Positions 34,198 through 45,200 of a DNA stretch of 64,000 nucleotides are shown here, piece by piece (the first letter of the stretch is position 1; each line of letters starts with the position of its first letter). A program made the translations under genes and the position numbers. The notes under the pieces were generated by a model. The model made no database searches. It worked only from the letters and a program-made list of their open reading frames with translations, and had not been told where the DNA came from. This DNA is from a virus: positions 1 through 64,000 of the IMG/VR virus record IMGVR_UViG_3300044642_000074. One strand, written 5' to 3'.

Positions 34198-34803
34198 GTG
34201 GCCATACCCTATAAAAAACCAGACCTAAACGCTCCTAGATACCGCCCTAAGAAACTGAACTTCACTAACCAGGATTTCTATAATCAGTTTATACAGGCTA
34301 ATCCCAGGTTTGCTTCTTTAACTCCACAGAAGTTTAAAGAGGTTGTTACCAATTTTAATGGTAAGATATGGGAAACAGTAATAGCAGAAAGGGACGGAGT
34401 AGAACTGCCAGAGCAGCTCGGATTTATTTTTATAGGAACATGCCCTCGTAAAAAAAGTAACGTAGACTTTCACAAGTCTCAGACGTATGGAGTAAAACTT
34501 CAGAACCAGAATTGGGAATCCGATCAGTACGTTGCTAAAATCTTCTACACAAATTTTGAAACTAAGTACCGGTTCAAGCATCACGAGATGTGGGGCTTTA
34601 CCGGTGTAAGAGACTTCAAACGTACGGTTGGGAAGACCTATCCTACAGAGTGGAAGAAATATGTGATGGTAGATAATCTTGTAAGGGTAAGCCGAATCTT
34701 TCGTAAGCAGAAGTTCAGACATTATAAAGAAGACCTTACTCAGCAACTCTTAGAAGAGTATGATGAGTTTAACCTAGAAACACCATGGCCAGACCTACCA
34801 TAG
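34198..34803 (+). CDS. Conserved crAss-like virion protein of the neck/ring cluster
   Basis: A 201-residue basic protein with a GTG start directly after the promoter-like element. The N terminus (AIPYKKPDLNAPRYRPKKLN) and the central motif FIGTCPRKKSNVDFHKS look like a conserved gene that precedes the ring proteins in crAss-like phages; I recall such a gene but not a proven role. It has an arginine/lysine-rich C-terminal part (RVSRIFRKQKFRHYKEDLTQ). Its end overlaps the next gene by 19 bases. A DNA- or portal-contacting role fits the charge but is inference. Confidence 0.72.
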   Translation: MAIPYKKPDLNAPRYRPKKLNFTNQDFYNQFIQANPRFASLTPQKFKEVVTNFNGKIWETVIAERDGVELPEQLGFIFIGTCPRKKSNVDFHKSQTYGVKLQNQNWESDQYVAKIFYTNFETKYRFKHHEMWGFTGVRDFKRTVGKTYPTEWKKYVMVDNLVRVSRIFRKQKFRHYKEDLTQQLLEEYDEFNLETPWPDLP

Positions 34804-35459
34804 GAAATATCCTTTCAAGAATCCGTACCCAGGTAAAGGCGGTAAGGCAAGATGCTTTACTGACTGACCGGGTAATCTATACGTTTGTCCTCAAGCATGC
34901 CAAATGGCTAATGAAGCGTGAGGATGCGAAGAACCGTTTGCTTGGGTTTTCCGGAGTGGTTCAGACTATGGACTTTGTGGAACTGATTGAGGTAGATAAG
35001 GTAGAAGCATGTTGTACAGGTTTAAGTTCTGATTGTAAGATCAAACGTACGAAGGAAAAGATGCCTGTATTTATGCAGGGATACTACGGTCCGTTAATCC
35101 GTACTGTAGCTAGTCTTGATGGATCAGAAGAACTTCAACCTACCAATCCTAATTCTTACTTGGCTATGAGCCGCAGTAAGAACTTTAAGTATAACAAAGC
35201 TAAATACTTCTGGTACCTCGATGACTATTTATACTTTCCAAACCTTGACTGGGATGCTGTACGTATAGAAGGAATCTTTGAAGATGATATTTCAAGATTT
35301 ACTTGTGAAGAGGATAACTGCAAGGTTCGTTCAGACGAAAGTTTTAACGTTCCTGACTATCTACATGGTGAAATAGAATCACAAGTATTTAGAGACTTAG
35401 CAGGTATGTACCAGCTTCCTACGGATATGCCGAACGATAAACAAAATGCTCTTAGGTAA
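34785..35459 (+). CDS. Neck ring / tail hub protein (crAss-like)
   Basis: A 224-residue protein closely resembling, in my memory, a ring protein of crAss-like virions: ARPTIGNILSRIRTQVKAVR at the N terminus, then HAKWLMKREDAKNRLLGFSG and DFVELIEVDKVEACCTGLSS. In the known crassvirus particle such proteins stack below the portal to form the neck. The mixed helical/beta layout agrees. It overlaps both neighbours (19 bases before, one base after), so the cluster is tightly coupled. The assignment to a particular ring is not possible from this view. Confidence 0.78.
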   Translation: MARPTIGNILSRIRTQVKAVRQDALLTDRVIYTFVLKHAKWLMKREDAKNRLLGFSGVVQTMDFVELIEVDKVEACCTGLSSDCKIKRTKEKMPVFMQGYYGPLIRTVASLDGSEELQPTNPNSYLAMSRSKNFKYNKAKYFWYLDDYLYFPNLDWDAVRIEGIFEDDISRFTCEEDNCKVRSDESFNVPDYLHGEIESQVFRDLAGMYQLPTDMPNDKQNALR

Positions 35460-36328
35460 TGAAGACAGAACTTCAATATAGAACTTTTGATCAGCTCTTG
35501 GATGAAGTCTCTGCAGACTTTACCACATATAGTATTGAGGGCATGATCGAACCTGGTCAGTTGATCAAGGTTGCTCAGCGTGTAAACTATGATCTGGGTC
35601 TGCGTATTCATGGTACCAAAGAAAAAGTACTGGATATAGAAAAGTCAAAGACTAAACTTCCGGATGATTTTTATGTGCTAAACTACGCATACCTGTGCGG
35701 AAGATATACGGTGTCTAGTCCTGTTATGGCTGGACGTGAAACAGAAAATGTCATACTTAATAAAGATCTCTGCAGAAAGTGCGGCAAACCTGATCCTACT
35801 TGTAGCTGTGAAGCTACTTATACTGTAGAGTGCAATACTGGTCAAAAAGTATTTGTACAGGTTGTAGAAAAACGTAAGTATGAAACTCGTACTTATGACA
35901 CGTTTGAACCTATTCGTATTTCCACATCTACTGGAAAAATAGATGCTACAGACGATAGGGGAGTAAGAGCAGGGTACATTAAGAATGGTTTTATTTATAC
36001 CAACCTAACTGAAGGAAGAATCTTTATTTCTTACCAGGGGTCATTAGAAGATGACCATGGTAATCTTTTGGTACTGGATCATCCTATGATTAACGAGTAC
36101 TATGAATATGCTTTGAAGCAGAGAATATTGGAGAACCTATTTATTGCTGGTGAAGAAGTAAGCCAGAAGATGCAGCTTATAGAGCAGCGTCTTAGAGGTG
36201 CTCGTAATAATGCTCTAAGCATAGTGAACACCCCGGATTTTGCAGAAATGTACAAGCTGTGGCAGACTAATAGAAAGGCCATGTATAGCAAATACTATGA
36301 TATGTTTAAATCAACCGAGGGGTTCTAG
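35459..36328 (+). CDS. Second neck ring / tail hub protein (crAss-like)
   Basis: A 289-residue protein following the first ring gene with one-base overlap. Its N terminus (TELQYRTFDQLLDEVSADFT) resembles adaptor/ring proteins of crAss-like phages. A cysteine motif CRKCGKPDPTCSC near residues 101-113 may bind zinc. The beta-rich centre (GYIKNGFIYTNLTEGRIFIS) is followed by C-terminal helices (EYYEYALKQRILENLFIAGE). It ends with a TAG stop, showing that TAG is not reassigned here. A role in the collar between portal and muzzle is the likely one. Confidence 0.75.
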   Translation: MKTELQYRTFDQLLDEVSADFTTYSIEGMIEPGQLIKVAQRVNYDLGLRIHGTKEKVLDIEKSKTKLPDDFYVLNYAYLCGRYTVSSPVMAGRETENVILNKDLCRKCGKPDPTCSCEATYTVECNTGQKVFVQVVEKRKYETRTYDTFEPIRISTSTGKIDATDDRGVRAGYIKNGFIYTNLTEGRIFISYQGSLEDDHGNLLVLDHPMINEYYEYALKQRILENLFIAGEEVSQKMQLIEQRLRGARNNALSIVNTPDFAEMYKLWQTNRKAMYSKYYDMFKSTEGF

Positions 36329-36331
36329 TAT

Positions 36332-36691
36332 ATGAGAATAAAAACCACTATAAAACTTCCGACCTACAGCTGTGATCTCGTAATAAGCGTTGTTGAAAGC
36401 GTAGCCGTAGAAGCAGAGAGACTTTATAAGAAGCATAAGATAACTGAACCGTTTGGAGCTGAGGCAGAAGGAGCTCTTGTAATGATAGGTATGGAAAGAT
36501 ACTACTTGTTGTTTCACAAGGACTTTCTTACTCATAATACTATAGCTCATGAAATATTTCACGCAGCTGTTAGAATAACAGAAGATCGTGACGTGACAGA
36601 TGAAGAAGCTCAGGCTTGGGTCGCTGGATATCTTAGTGCAGTAGTATATAAATTTTTAGAAAAGAAGAAGCTAGAGATAAAACATGGCTGA
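36332..36691 (+). CDS. Small zincin-like protein (HEIFH motif)
   Basis: A 119-residue protein with HEIFH at 73-77, matching the zinc-protease motif HExxH, within THNTIAHEIFHAAVRI. Acidic residues at 91-92 in DEEAQAWVAGYL are good candidates for the third metal ligand (gluzincin style). Short stand-alone proteins of this pattern (HExxH then E-A-x-A-x-x-x-GYL) occur in many phages near tail genes; the substrate is unknown. It sits between the ring and muzzle genes and overlaps the latter by 8 bases, so a role in virion maturation is the natural suggestion. Confidence 0.78.
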   Translation: MRIKTTIKLPTYSCDLVISVVESVAVEAERLYKKHKITEPFGAEAEGALVMIGMERYYLLFHKDFLTHNTIAHEIFHAAVRITEDRDVTDEEAQAWVAGYLSAVVYKFLEKKKLEIKHG

Positions 36692-39600
36692 GCAAAGACA
36701 AAATAATCCCGGAGCTGTTACCAATACTTTTTCAAAAGGTATGGTAAAAGATTTCAATGATACCTTTGTTGGTGAAGGTCTGTGGACTCATGCCCGTAAC
36801 GCAGTTAATAATTCCCATGATGGTCAGCTGGGTGTTATAGGAAACGAACCTGCTAACCTGCATTGTGTCACACTTCCTTATGATCTCATAGGTGTTATTC
36901 ATTTAAGAGATGACCAGTGGGCAGTATATACTACAAATGATGTAGACTCTGAGATTGGTGTTTTTGATGAGAGCCAGTGTACATACACTAAGAAGGTTAA
37001 CGATCGTTGCCTCAACTTTAGACGTACAAACTTAATTACCGGCATAAGCCGTAGAAGGTTTGATTGTGAGCGTCCTGTTTACTGGGCAGATGGTAGAAAC
37101 CCAGACAGATTTATGGATCTGGATAACCCCCCGTTTAAGTTTACTGAATCTATACAAAACGGGTGTGTTACCAAAACTTATACTAACCAGCTGGATTGTG
37201 AAAAGATCCGCCTGGCTTCTTTGGTTACTGCTCCATGTATAGTCCTAGAAAAAGGAAAGGGAGCTGGTACTTTACCAAATGGATCTTACCAGGTTTGCCT
37301 GGCCTACACAATTAACCAGGTTAAGATAACTGACTATATGGGACTTTCAGAAGTTCAGTCAGTTTTTCATCATGATAATGTAAAGTCATCTTTAGAAGTT
37401 AAGATTACACAAGTTGACCAGAACTTTGACGAGTTTGAACTGGTTATTCTGGCTCAGATAAATGGAGAGACTATTGCCCGCAGAATCGGGTACTATTCTA
37501 CAAACCAGGGTACTATCTACATAGATACTCTTAGCAATGAAAGTCCTACCGTACCGATCAACCAGGTTGTTGTACGTACAGAACCTATAGAAAGAAGTGA
37601 TACCATGTACCAGGTAAATGACTACGCGTTGCGTGTAGGTGTTTACACTAAGTACAAGTTTAACTATCAGCTTCAGGCTAATAATATCCGCAGTAGCTGG
37701 GTAGCTGTAGAATATCCTGCAGAATACTACAAGAAAGGCGGAAACAATACTGGCTACATGAGAGATGAGCAGTATGCGTTTTTTATCCGTTGGGTGTATA
37801 ACACAGGAGAGAGATCTGAATCTTATCATATTCCAGGTCGTAGTGCTTTACCTACTGAAAAAGATATTGTGGTAAATGCAGATGCCTATGAAGCTGCTAA
37901 CGGAGTTACCGTACAGCGTTGGCAGGTGTATAACACTGCTACGATAGAAGGTAGAACTGCAACTTTGCTTGCAGACGGGGGAAGAGTTATTGGTACTGGT
38001 AGAATGGGTTATTGGGAGTCAACTGAAAAGTATCCTGATGATCGTCCGGATATTTGGGGCAACCTTTGCGGTCAACCTATTCGTCATCATAAGTTTCCTG
38101 ATGAAACTTGTGATACTGCTGCTACTAACCGTGTGTTAGATACATTTAGTCAGAGCGGATCTAAGATTGTTATTCTTGGTGTACAGTTTGAAAACATAAC
38201 ACACCCTCTGGATAATAACGGAAATCCTATTACCTCTATAGTAGGATATGAAATACTTAGAGGTTCCCGCCAGGGAAATAAAACTGTTATAGGAAAGGGT
38301 CTCTTAAATAACATGAGAACCTTTAAATTGCCTGAAGATACTACCAATGAAAGGTTGTTTCAGAACTATCCTTTTAATGACCTTCGTGCAGACTCTTACT
38401 TGACAACTGAATTTCAGAGTGGGACTAACGGATCTCCTGATGTAAAGTCATCTAAGATGACAGGATATAAGAAGAACATCTTTTCTTTTCATAGTCCTGA
38501 AACTACATTTAGCCAACCATTTGTAAATGCTACAGAGTTAAAAGTATATCAGCAGCTTAGCGGTACTGCTACTGGACGTTTTATTATTCCGCATAAGCAT
38601 CCTAAGTTTAAACTACCTACTAACTTTGCAGATACTATATCTGACGTATTAGGTGTAGTTCAACAGATAGCAGACATTACAAGTTTGATTGCCGGAGCTG
38701 CTCCGACTATTAATCTTCAAGGTACCTCTGATCTTCCTTTTACACAGAGTCTAATTACTCCACATAGACAAGAGTCTTTATCTGGTATATTTGCCGGGGT
38801 GACTAGTGGATGGGTCGGAACTACCGGTGCACCTGGTGCTGATACTGCAGCATCTTCAAGAAGATCTATTGCAAACACAGCTATTACCGTGGCAAACGGT
38901 ATAGTGATGGTAACGTTGGCAGCATTTAAAGCTAATGTTACTTCTGAGCAAGTATTCAGATTAATTCTTGCTTTAGTACCTTATAGACAATACGCTGCTC
39001 AATATGTGTCTCATGGTTTTTATAACCAGGCAGTTAATCAACCTTTAGATTTCAGACGTCGTTTTGTTACCAATACAAGTTATGTAGGGGCTGACGTAGC
39101 TACGTTTGGTTCATCTTATCAAATCTACAATCTTAACAGAAACCGTTTTGTGGCTGTAGAGATACCTCAAGCTACAGAATTAAATCCTCCTACAGTTGTA
39201 GATAACAGCCGTTTTATCATTAGTGAAAGAAACGCTGAGCTAAACAAAGACCTAACAAGTACAATATCTAGTTTGTACGGAGCTTTAAAGATTCCTTTAG
39301 ATGCTCAGTACGGACAGTTGGAAAGCATTAAGCAGATACCAATATCTTCCTGTGTTTTTAATACAGTAGCAAACACTACCAGCAAGTTTATTACTCCTGT
39401 TTTATTTGGAGGAGACATTTATATTAACAGGTTTACTGAGAAGAACAATATGTTGTTCTTTAATACCTGGCTGATGGGAGAACCTAACGGTGCAGAGCTG
39501 GACTATACTTTATATTTCAGCATGCCGTATTCAAGATTCTGGGTAAACAATACAGATCTTAACGGTGGCTTGTTTGAAGGAGCTTCTAATTTCAGGGTTC

Positions 39601-42227
39601 TGGACGCTAGAGAGTCAAGACTATTTTCAATATCAAAAGGTTACTTCTACTTGTTTAACTCAGGAGTACGTGACTTTTTTGTAGAGAGTGACGTTAACAT
39701 AGCATACCGTGATTGGGATGACCAGCTCGGCAGAAGACACTACGACCCCTATGAAATTGCAGATCTTAACTTACTGATGAGATCTGATGTAATAAAAGAA
39801 AGTAACATATACAAGTATGATTACTCTTTAAGTATATCTAAGCTTTTCAACTCTCAGATTACCTGGGGTAACATGCTTCCTAGGGACTATGATCCTAAGA
39901 AAGCCGAGACATGTTATGTGTATTATCCTAATAGGGTAGTCTACTCTTTGCCTCAGCAGGATGACAGTCGTAAAGACAGTTGGAGAATATATCTTGCCAA
40001 TAACTATAAGACAATGGGTGGTAGAGTTACTGCCATCAAACCAGTAAATAAGACTGGGGCATTGTTTATGATGGCTTTTCAAAGTCCACTCCAGTTTATG
40101 GGAGTAGAGGAACTAAAGCTTGACGCAACTGGTGCAAAGATTACTATAGGTGACGGTGCTTTATTTTCAGGTCCGCAACAGCTACAGGCTATTGTAAACT
40201 CTGATGAAAGCTATGAATACGGATCTTGCCAAAACAGGTTTGCTACCGTTGGTTGCACACATGGGATATTCTGGGTCAGCCAGAACCAGGGTAAAGTATT
40301 TCAGTACCAGGGAGGTTTAAAGGAAATCTCTAGAGACGGAATGAAATGGTGGTTTGCAAACTATCTTCCTAGTGAACTTCTTAAATTATATCCTAACTAT
40401 CCTTTGTATGATAATCCTGTTGCAGGTATTGGAGTACAGATGATTTATGATAATACAAATGAGATAATCTATATTACTAAGAAAGACTATAGACCAAAGA
40501 GAAAAGACTTGTTATATGATCAGGGTGGCTTTTATTATGAGGGCCCAGGGTCAACAACAATTAATACATGCCCTCCGGGTTATACCCTACAGGGGAATAC
40601 CTGTGTAGCTAATACTGCAACGTGTCCTCCAGGTCATCAGTTGATCAACGGAGTATGTACCAAAACTGAAACGATAGATCCAATTCAGTCTGGTCAGGTA
40701 GTAGAAGTATCTAGAACACCATTTGAGGTTTACGGTAATCAAGGTACAAGAGTATACAGTGCCGCTACTGTTGGTTCTACTTCTACTCTTTTAAATACAA
40801 GCAATCCATTTTGGATACGTCAAGTTAGTCCGGCAAACTGGAACTCACTTACTGCAGATCAGAAACAAGCGTTTGATCTTAACAATGGACCGGTAAACCG
40901 TATCTCTATATGGGGGCGTACACTATCCGGATCTACTGTACTAAATAACTATAACCACAGCGGTGCTGATCTAAATCCTGTTAGTCAATGGATTGGCTTC
41001 GATGTTTGTATAAATATCACAACAACTAAGACATACTATGTAGCTATTGCTGCAGACAATGATTACAGGTTTTCTTTGGACGGAAACCTGATCTTAAGTG
41101 ACACTGGTGGTACTACTGCTACTTTTAACTTCCTTCATATCTACCCTGTAACTATTACAGCTGGTAGTCATATACTTCGTTTGGAAGGGAAGAACAACGG
41201 TCAGAAAGCAGGATTTGGTTGTGAGATTTTTGACCTAGATAACAGACCAACTGGTACCAGTGTGGTAGATTTCTTAAATGCTCAGACGAGCTACGATAAT
41301 TTGATTGTAGTCTTTACAACCAGAAACGTAACACAGTTTTCTTCTAACCTGTACACCTGTCCTGTTGGATATGGTTTAGCTAACCCTACCTGTACAGAAC
41401 CTGTATGTCAAAGAATTACTACAGCTGCTCCTGTGTTTGATACAAAGCAGCCTACTGTAGTTACAGTAAAAAATAAGATCTACTGCAACTTTGATAAAGG
41501 TGAATGTTGGGAAAATGCTAGCTGGACTATTTCTTACGATCCTAAGACACAGACCTGGATATCATTTCATGATTGGATTCCAAGCTTCCTGATTCCTGGT
41601 AAGGCTCACTTCATGAGCGTTAACATGAACTCTATATGGAAGCATAACATTCGTTGTGATAAGTACACTAACTTCTATGGTATAGACTATCCGTTTGAGG
41701 TAGAGTTTGTATCAGCTACCGGTCAGGTAGTTAATTCTATGAGAAACATAGAGTACTTAATGGAAGCATATAAGATGCACAATGACTGCCGTGATAAGTT
41801 TCATGTACTAGATGCAAACTTTGATCAGGCTATTATACATAATTCAGAACAAATATCCGGTCTTCTTGAACTTGAACTGAAAAGCAAGACTAATCCTGTA
41901 GCTATGTTGAGCTATCCTCAGGTCCGTACTCAGTCTATTGGAATAAACTATTCTAAGGAAGAGAATAAGTACAGGTTTAATCAGTTCTGGGATATCACGC
42001 GTAACCGCGGAGAGTTCCAGGGAGTGAATGTTCCGATGTTTAACACAGAACCAAACGGATATAAGTTTCAAATAAACCCTACTTATGTGAACTATAATAA
42101 ATCTCCACTGGAGCGTAAGAAGTTCAGACATAACGTAAACAAGGTATTCTTAAGAAAATTAGTAAGTAATGATACCAAGTATCTATTTAAGATATCTAAC
42201 CAAAAGATTCTACAAAGTCCTAGATAA
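36684..42227 (+). CDS. Tail muzzle/stabilisation protein with inserted PA14-like domain
   Basis: A 1,847-residue protein. The N terminus (NTFSKGMVKDFNDTFVGEGL, NAVNNSHDGQLGVIGNEPAN) fits the crAss-like muzzle or tail-stabilisation proteins, which form the distal tail tube through which DNA and cargo exit. The C-terminal part (CNFDKGECWENASWTISYDP, WISFHDWIPSFL) also fits. Between residues ~1290 and ~1590 lies an apparent insertion: two CPPG...C repeats starting at C1296 (CPPGYTLQGNTC, CPPGHQLINGVC), then a PA14-like beta domain near 1440-1520 (YYVAIAADNDYRFSLDGN, SHILRLEGKNNGQKAGFG), which may bind sugars. It overlaps the next gene by one base. Confidence 0.82.
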   Translation: MAEQRQNNPGAVTNTFSKGMVKDFNDTFVGEGLWTHARNAVNNSHDGQLGVIGNEPANLHCVTLPYDLIGVIHLRDDQWAVYTTNDVDSEIGVFDESQCTYTKKVNDRCLNFRRTNLITGISRRRFDCERPVYWADGRNPDRFMDLDNPPFKFTESIQNGCVTKTYTNQLDCEKIRLASLVTAPCIVLEKGKGAGTLPNGSYQVCLAYTINQVKITDYMGLSEVQSVFHHDNVKSSLEVKITQVDQNFDEFELVILAQINGETIARRIGYYSTNQGTIYIDTLSNESPTVPINQVVVRTEPIERSDTMYQVNDYALRVGVYTKYKFNYQLQANNIRSSWVAVEYPAEYYKKGGNNTGYMRDEQYAFFIRWVYNTGERSESYHIPGRSALPTEKDIVVNADAYEAANGVTVQRWQVYNTATIEGRTATLLADGGRVIGTGRMGYWESTEKYPDDRPDIWGNLCGQPIRHHKFPDETCDTAATNRVLDTFSQSGSKIVILGVQFENITHPLDNNGNPITSIVGYEILRGSRQGNKTVIGKGLLNNMRTFKLPEDTTNERLFQNYPFNDLRADSYLTTEFQSGTNGSPDVKSSKMTGYKKNIFSFHSPETTFSQPFVNATELKVYQQLSGTATGRFIIPHKHPKFKLPTNFADTISDVLGVVQQIADITSLIAGAAPTINLQGTSDLPFTQSLITPHRQESLSGIFAGVTSGWVGTTGAPGADTAASSRRSIANTAITVANGIVMVTLAAFKANVTSEQVFRLILALVPYRQYAAQYVSHGFYNQAVNQPLDFRRRFVTNTSYVGADVATFGSSYQIYNLNRNRFVAVEIPQATELNPPTVVDNSRFIISERNAELNKDLTSTISSLYGALKIPLDAQYGQLESIKQIPISSCVFNTVANTTSKFITPVLFGGDIYINRFTEKNNMLFFNTWLMGEPNGAELDYTLYFSMPYSRFWVNNTDLNGGLFEGASNFRVLDARESRLFSISKGYFYLFNSGVRDFFVESDVNIAYRDWDDQLGRRHYDPYEIADLNLLMRSDVIKESNIYKYDYSLSISKLFNSQITWGNMLPRDYDPKKAETCYVYYPNRVVYSLPQQDDSRKDSWRIYLANNYKTMGGRVTAIKPVNKTGALFMMAFQSPLQFMGVEELKLDATGAKITIGDGALFSGPQQLQAIVNSDESYEYGSCQNRFATVGCTHGIFWVSQNQGKVFQYQGGLKEISRDGMKWWFANYLPSELLKLYPNYPLYDNPVAGIGVQMIYDNTNEIIYITKKDYRPKRKDLLYDQGGFYYEGPGSTTINTCPPGYTLQGNTCVANTATCPPGHQLINGVCTKTETIDPIQSGQVVEVSRTPFEVYGNQGTRVYSAATVGSTSTLLNTSNPFWIRQVSPANWNSLTADQKQAFDLNNGPVNRISIWGRTLSGSTVLNNYNHSGADLNPVSQWIGFDVCINITTTKTYYVAIAADNDYRFSLDGNLILSDTGGTTATFNFLHIYPVTITAGSHILRLEGKNNGQKAGFGCEIFDLDNRPTGTSVVDFLNAQTSYDNLIVVFTTRNVTQFSSNLYTCPVGYGLANPTCTEPVCQRITTAAPVFDTKQPTVVTVKNKIYCNFDKGECWENASWTISYDPKTQTWISFHDWIPSFLIPGKAHFMSVNMNSIWKHNIRCDKYTNFYGIDYPFEVEFVSATGQVVNSMRNIEYLMEAYKMHNDCRDKFHVLDANFDQAIIHNSEQISGLLELELKSKTNPVAMLSYPQVRTQSIGINYSKEENKYRFNQFWDITRNRGEFQGVNVPMFNTEPNGYKFQINPTYVNYNKSPLERKKFRHNVNKVFLRKLVSNDTKYLFKISNQKILQSPR

Positions 42228-45200
42228 TGAATAAGCTGCTCCAACATATTATGAATGCGGGGGATGTATCAGATAAGTTTCTGGTGCATTTCAATAATGG
42301 AGTACCTCTTACTAAGAAACCTTTAGTAAAAGCTCAGCAGGGTATTCAAAACGTTACCGTAGATGGTAAACGTATGAGGACAGATTCTCCTGAATATAAA
42401 AATCTTTACAGTAAAGGCATAGGCCGTTGGATGAAAAAAGATGCTTCAGGAAACTGGGTACCTGGTACTGCCAATGATTCTGGGTCTGAGTTTGTATCTT
42501 CTCCCAAGACATTAGAAGAAGTTGTTGTTAAGAGTACAGTTAAACCTAACTCACTTGGAGCATACTCTTCCAAATTCTATAGAGAAAATCCTTTTGAAAC
42601 CTTCTTTAAAGATAGGTATGGTCAGATAAAAGATGAATTTACTTCAGAGCCTATATGGGCTCAACGTGCAGTAGGTGGATGGGATAGAGAAAGTAGACAG
42701 AAGAATATACGTGAGCAGATTCAACAAGAGTATGATAAGAAGTATAGTGATTACTTAACCCAAAGATTACTTCAAAGAAATCCTCAAGGAGACCAGTACA
42801 GGGATGATTGGTTATCTAATAAGAACTTTACTAACAGGGAACTTAGTATACTTACTGCTAATGAAAACCTGCCTCAGCCAAACTTATATTCTCAGGGTGC
42901 TCAGGGTCTCTACAATACTGCTGATATGTTGGCTCTTGGAAAGCTTCCAGAGCTTGCTGTACCTGGTATAGCTAAATCTGAAGTTGCTCAGTATAACAGT
43001 CCTTTACTTACTTTTCAACCGCTTTCTATTCCAGCTAAGATGGTTCAGTCTTTTTACACAGACGACTATACATTTAGAGACGCTGTGAGAGGTACTCCTA
43101 ATAAAGCAAGTCTTACGGAAGATATAATTACTGATCCTTTAACATGGTGGACACTTGGTGGTAAATCATTACTTACTGCGGCTGGTAAAGCCAGTGGTAT
43201 AAATACTGCAAGGTTTTTTCCTGAAGTAAGTAACTTTTCTAAACTATCTAAGCCACCAAAAACACAGTTTGCTCAAGATGCTGATGACTTTTTAAAAGCT
43301 GGTAAAGAAGTAGTAGATCCTGAAACAGGTGTATCTAAATTTGTTTATGAGCTGGATGATGTATCTACTGCTTCTGATAATCCTTTTGTTTGGTATCCTG
43401 ATAGTCAAGCAGGTAAAAAACCTTATACAGGTGGTGGCGTGGAGCTTACATTTGATGACTTAGTAGATGTATCTGATATTCCTGTTCTTAATAACAAGAT
43501 CAGTCCTATTGGTACTAGTGGATCAAAGACCTTTGGAAGTACCTTATCTAATATTTACGATAAAGGTAAGAGCAAGCTTATGAAGCTTTTTGCTAATACA
43601 AACCAATGGGATGTTTCTAAACCACTTGGTACTTTGCAAGATTATAAAAGTTGGGGTAACAATATTCATAAAGAACTTGATTATGTAGATCCTGCTCTTA
43701 TCCGTGATGCTCACAAAAAAGCTATAAAATATTTTAAATCTACCGGACAGTGGGGGAATATGCAAAACTCACCTAGAGAGTTCGGTCTTTTTATAAGGGC
43801 AGAACTAGCTGATAAAATACCATCTTTTGCAAATCCTGTAGTAGTTGATCCTGCAACGGGAGCTAGATTCAATTATGGACAAGAGGCTTGGCATCCGAGT
43901 TTATACCCAGATAATCAGCAAGCCATGTATTTTAGCACGGTTAGAAACGAGGCTGAATATTACAAAGATGCTCCATTTGCTGCACAAGAGGCTCAACCGC
44001 TTTCTTGGGGGTATGATGCAGAAAAATTTACTCCGCAAGAAGCTAATCTTATAACAGGGTATGCACATGGTTATGATAATCCTCTTAATAATGTGTTTAG
44101 AGCTAGATCCACAGTAGGAGCAAAAAAATTTTATGAAACTAAAGGTAATGAGTTAAATACAGCTGTACAGAAGAATAAGTTTCCTGTAGCTACTCAAGTA
44201 AGAAGAGGTGTTGATAACTATCCTGTAGAGATTTTAGATCCAGTTACCTATAAGCCAACTGGTGTTTTTAAGAGACGTTCTGAATTAGGTGTAGGAGATG
44301 TATTTAAAGATGAAGGTTTTATGTCCACTAGTCTTAATACTAACCATACATGGGGAACAGCCGATGCTTCAGAACTTATTGATATACCCGGAGGCGGAGT
44401 TCAGTCTTATGCTTTTCCTAACGCTATGTCAAACAGCCCTTATTTTCCCGAGGCTGAGGCTATATTACCAAAAGGATTAATACGTAAAGTAGAAGAAGTA
44501 AGAGAACCCGTAAGCGGTGGTAGTTATGGTTTTCCTAATAATGCCAGAATCAGAACTAGTATATTAAATCCTTATAGTGTTTTACTTCCAGTAGTTGGTG
44601 GTGCGGCTGCAATACAAGGTCAGAAAAAACAAGGTGGTCCTATTGTAGACCCGCGTGGTCAGTGGGCTCATCCTGGTAAAGTTACTCGTATACCTGGATC
44701 AGATATTACTATGCAGGGAGTAAACTACCCGGTGTATGCCAAACCTAACAAAGGCAAAGGTGGTATGATGTATCCAGGGGGGAATTACTCTTTCCCCAAA
44801 GCTGATTATGTAGATGAGTATCCTATGATGCAAAGAGGAGGTCAATATATAGACTCTGTGTTTAACGCTAACCGAAATCTTAACTGGGTAAAACGACTAT
44901 ATGATAAAAACACACCTAGTATCCAGATTCCTGGAGAGCCTTACCCGTCTACCCACTACATGGAATATGCCGATAACCGCGTATATCCTCAAGTAGTACA
45001 GATGCCAGATGGTAAGTTGAAACACCTGGGTAAGAACGCTTACGACTATGCTGACTCTACTAAAACATACATTAAGTTTCCAACAGAAGCTGATGCTAAA
45101 TGGTTTAGTCAAAACTATAAGAAGGGTAAAGGCGTATTAGGTAACAGGCAATTAGGAGGTCAGTCTGCAGGGAAAAGTCCTTACTTTTTTATGAACATTA

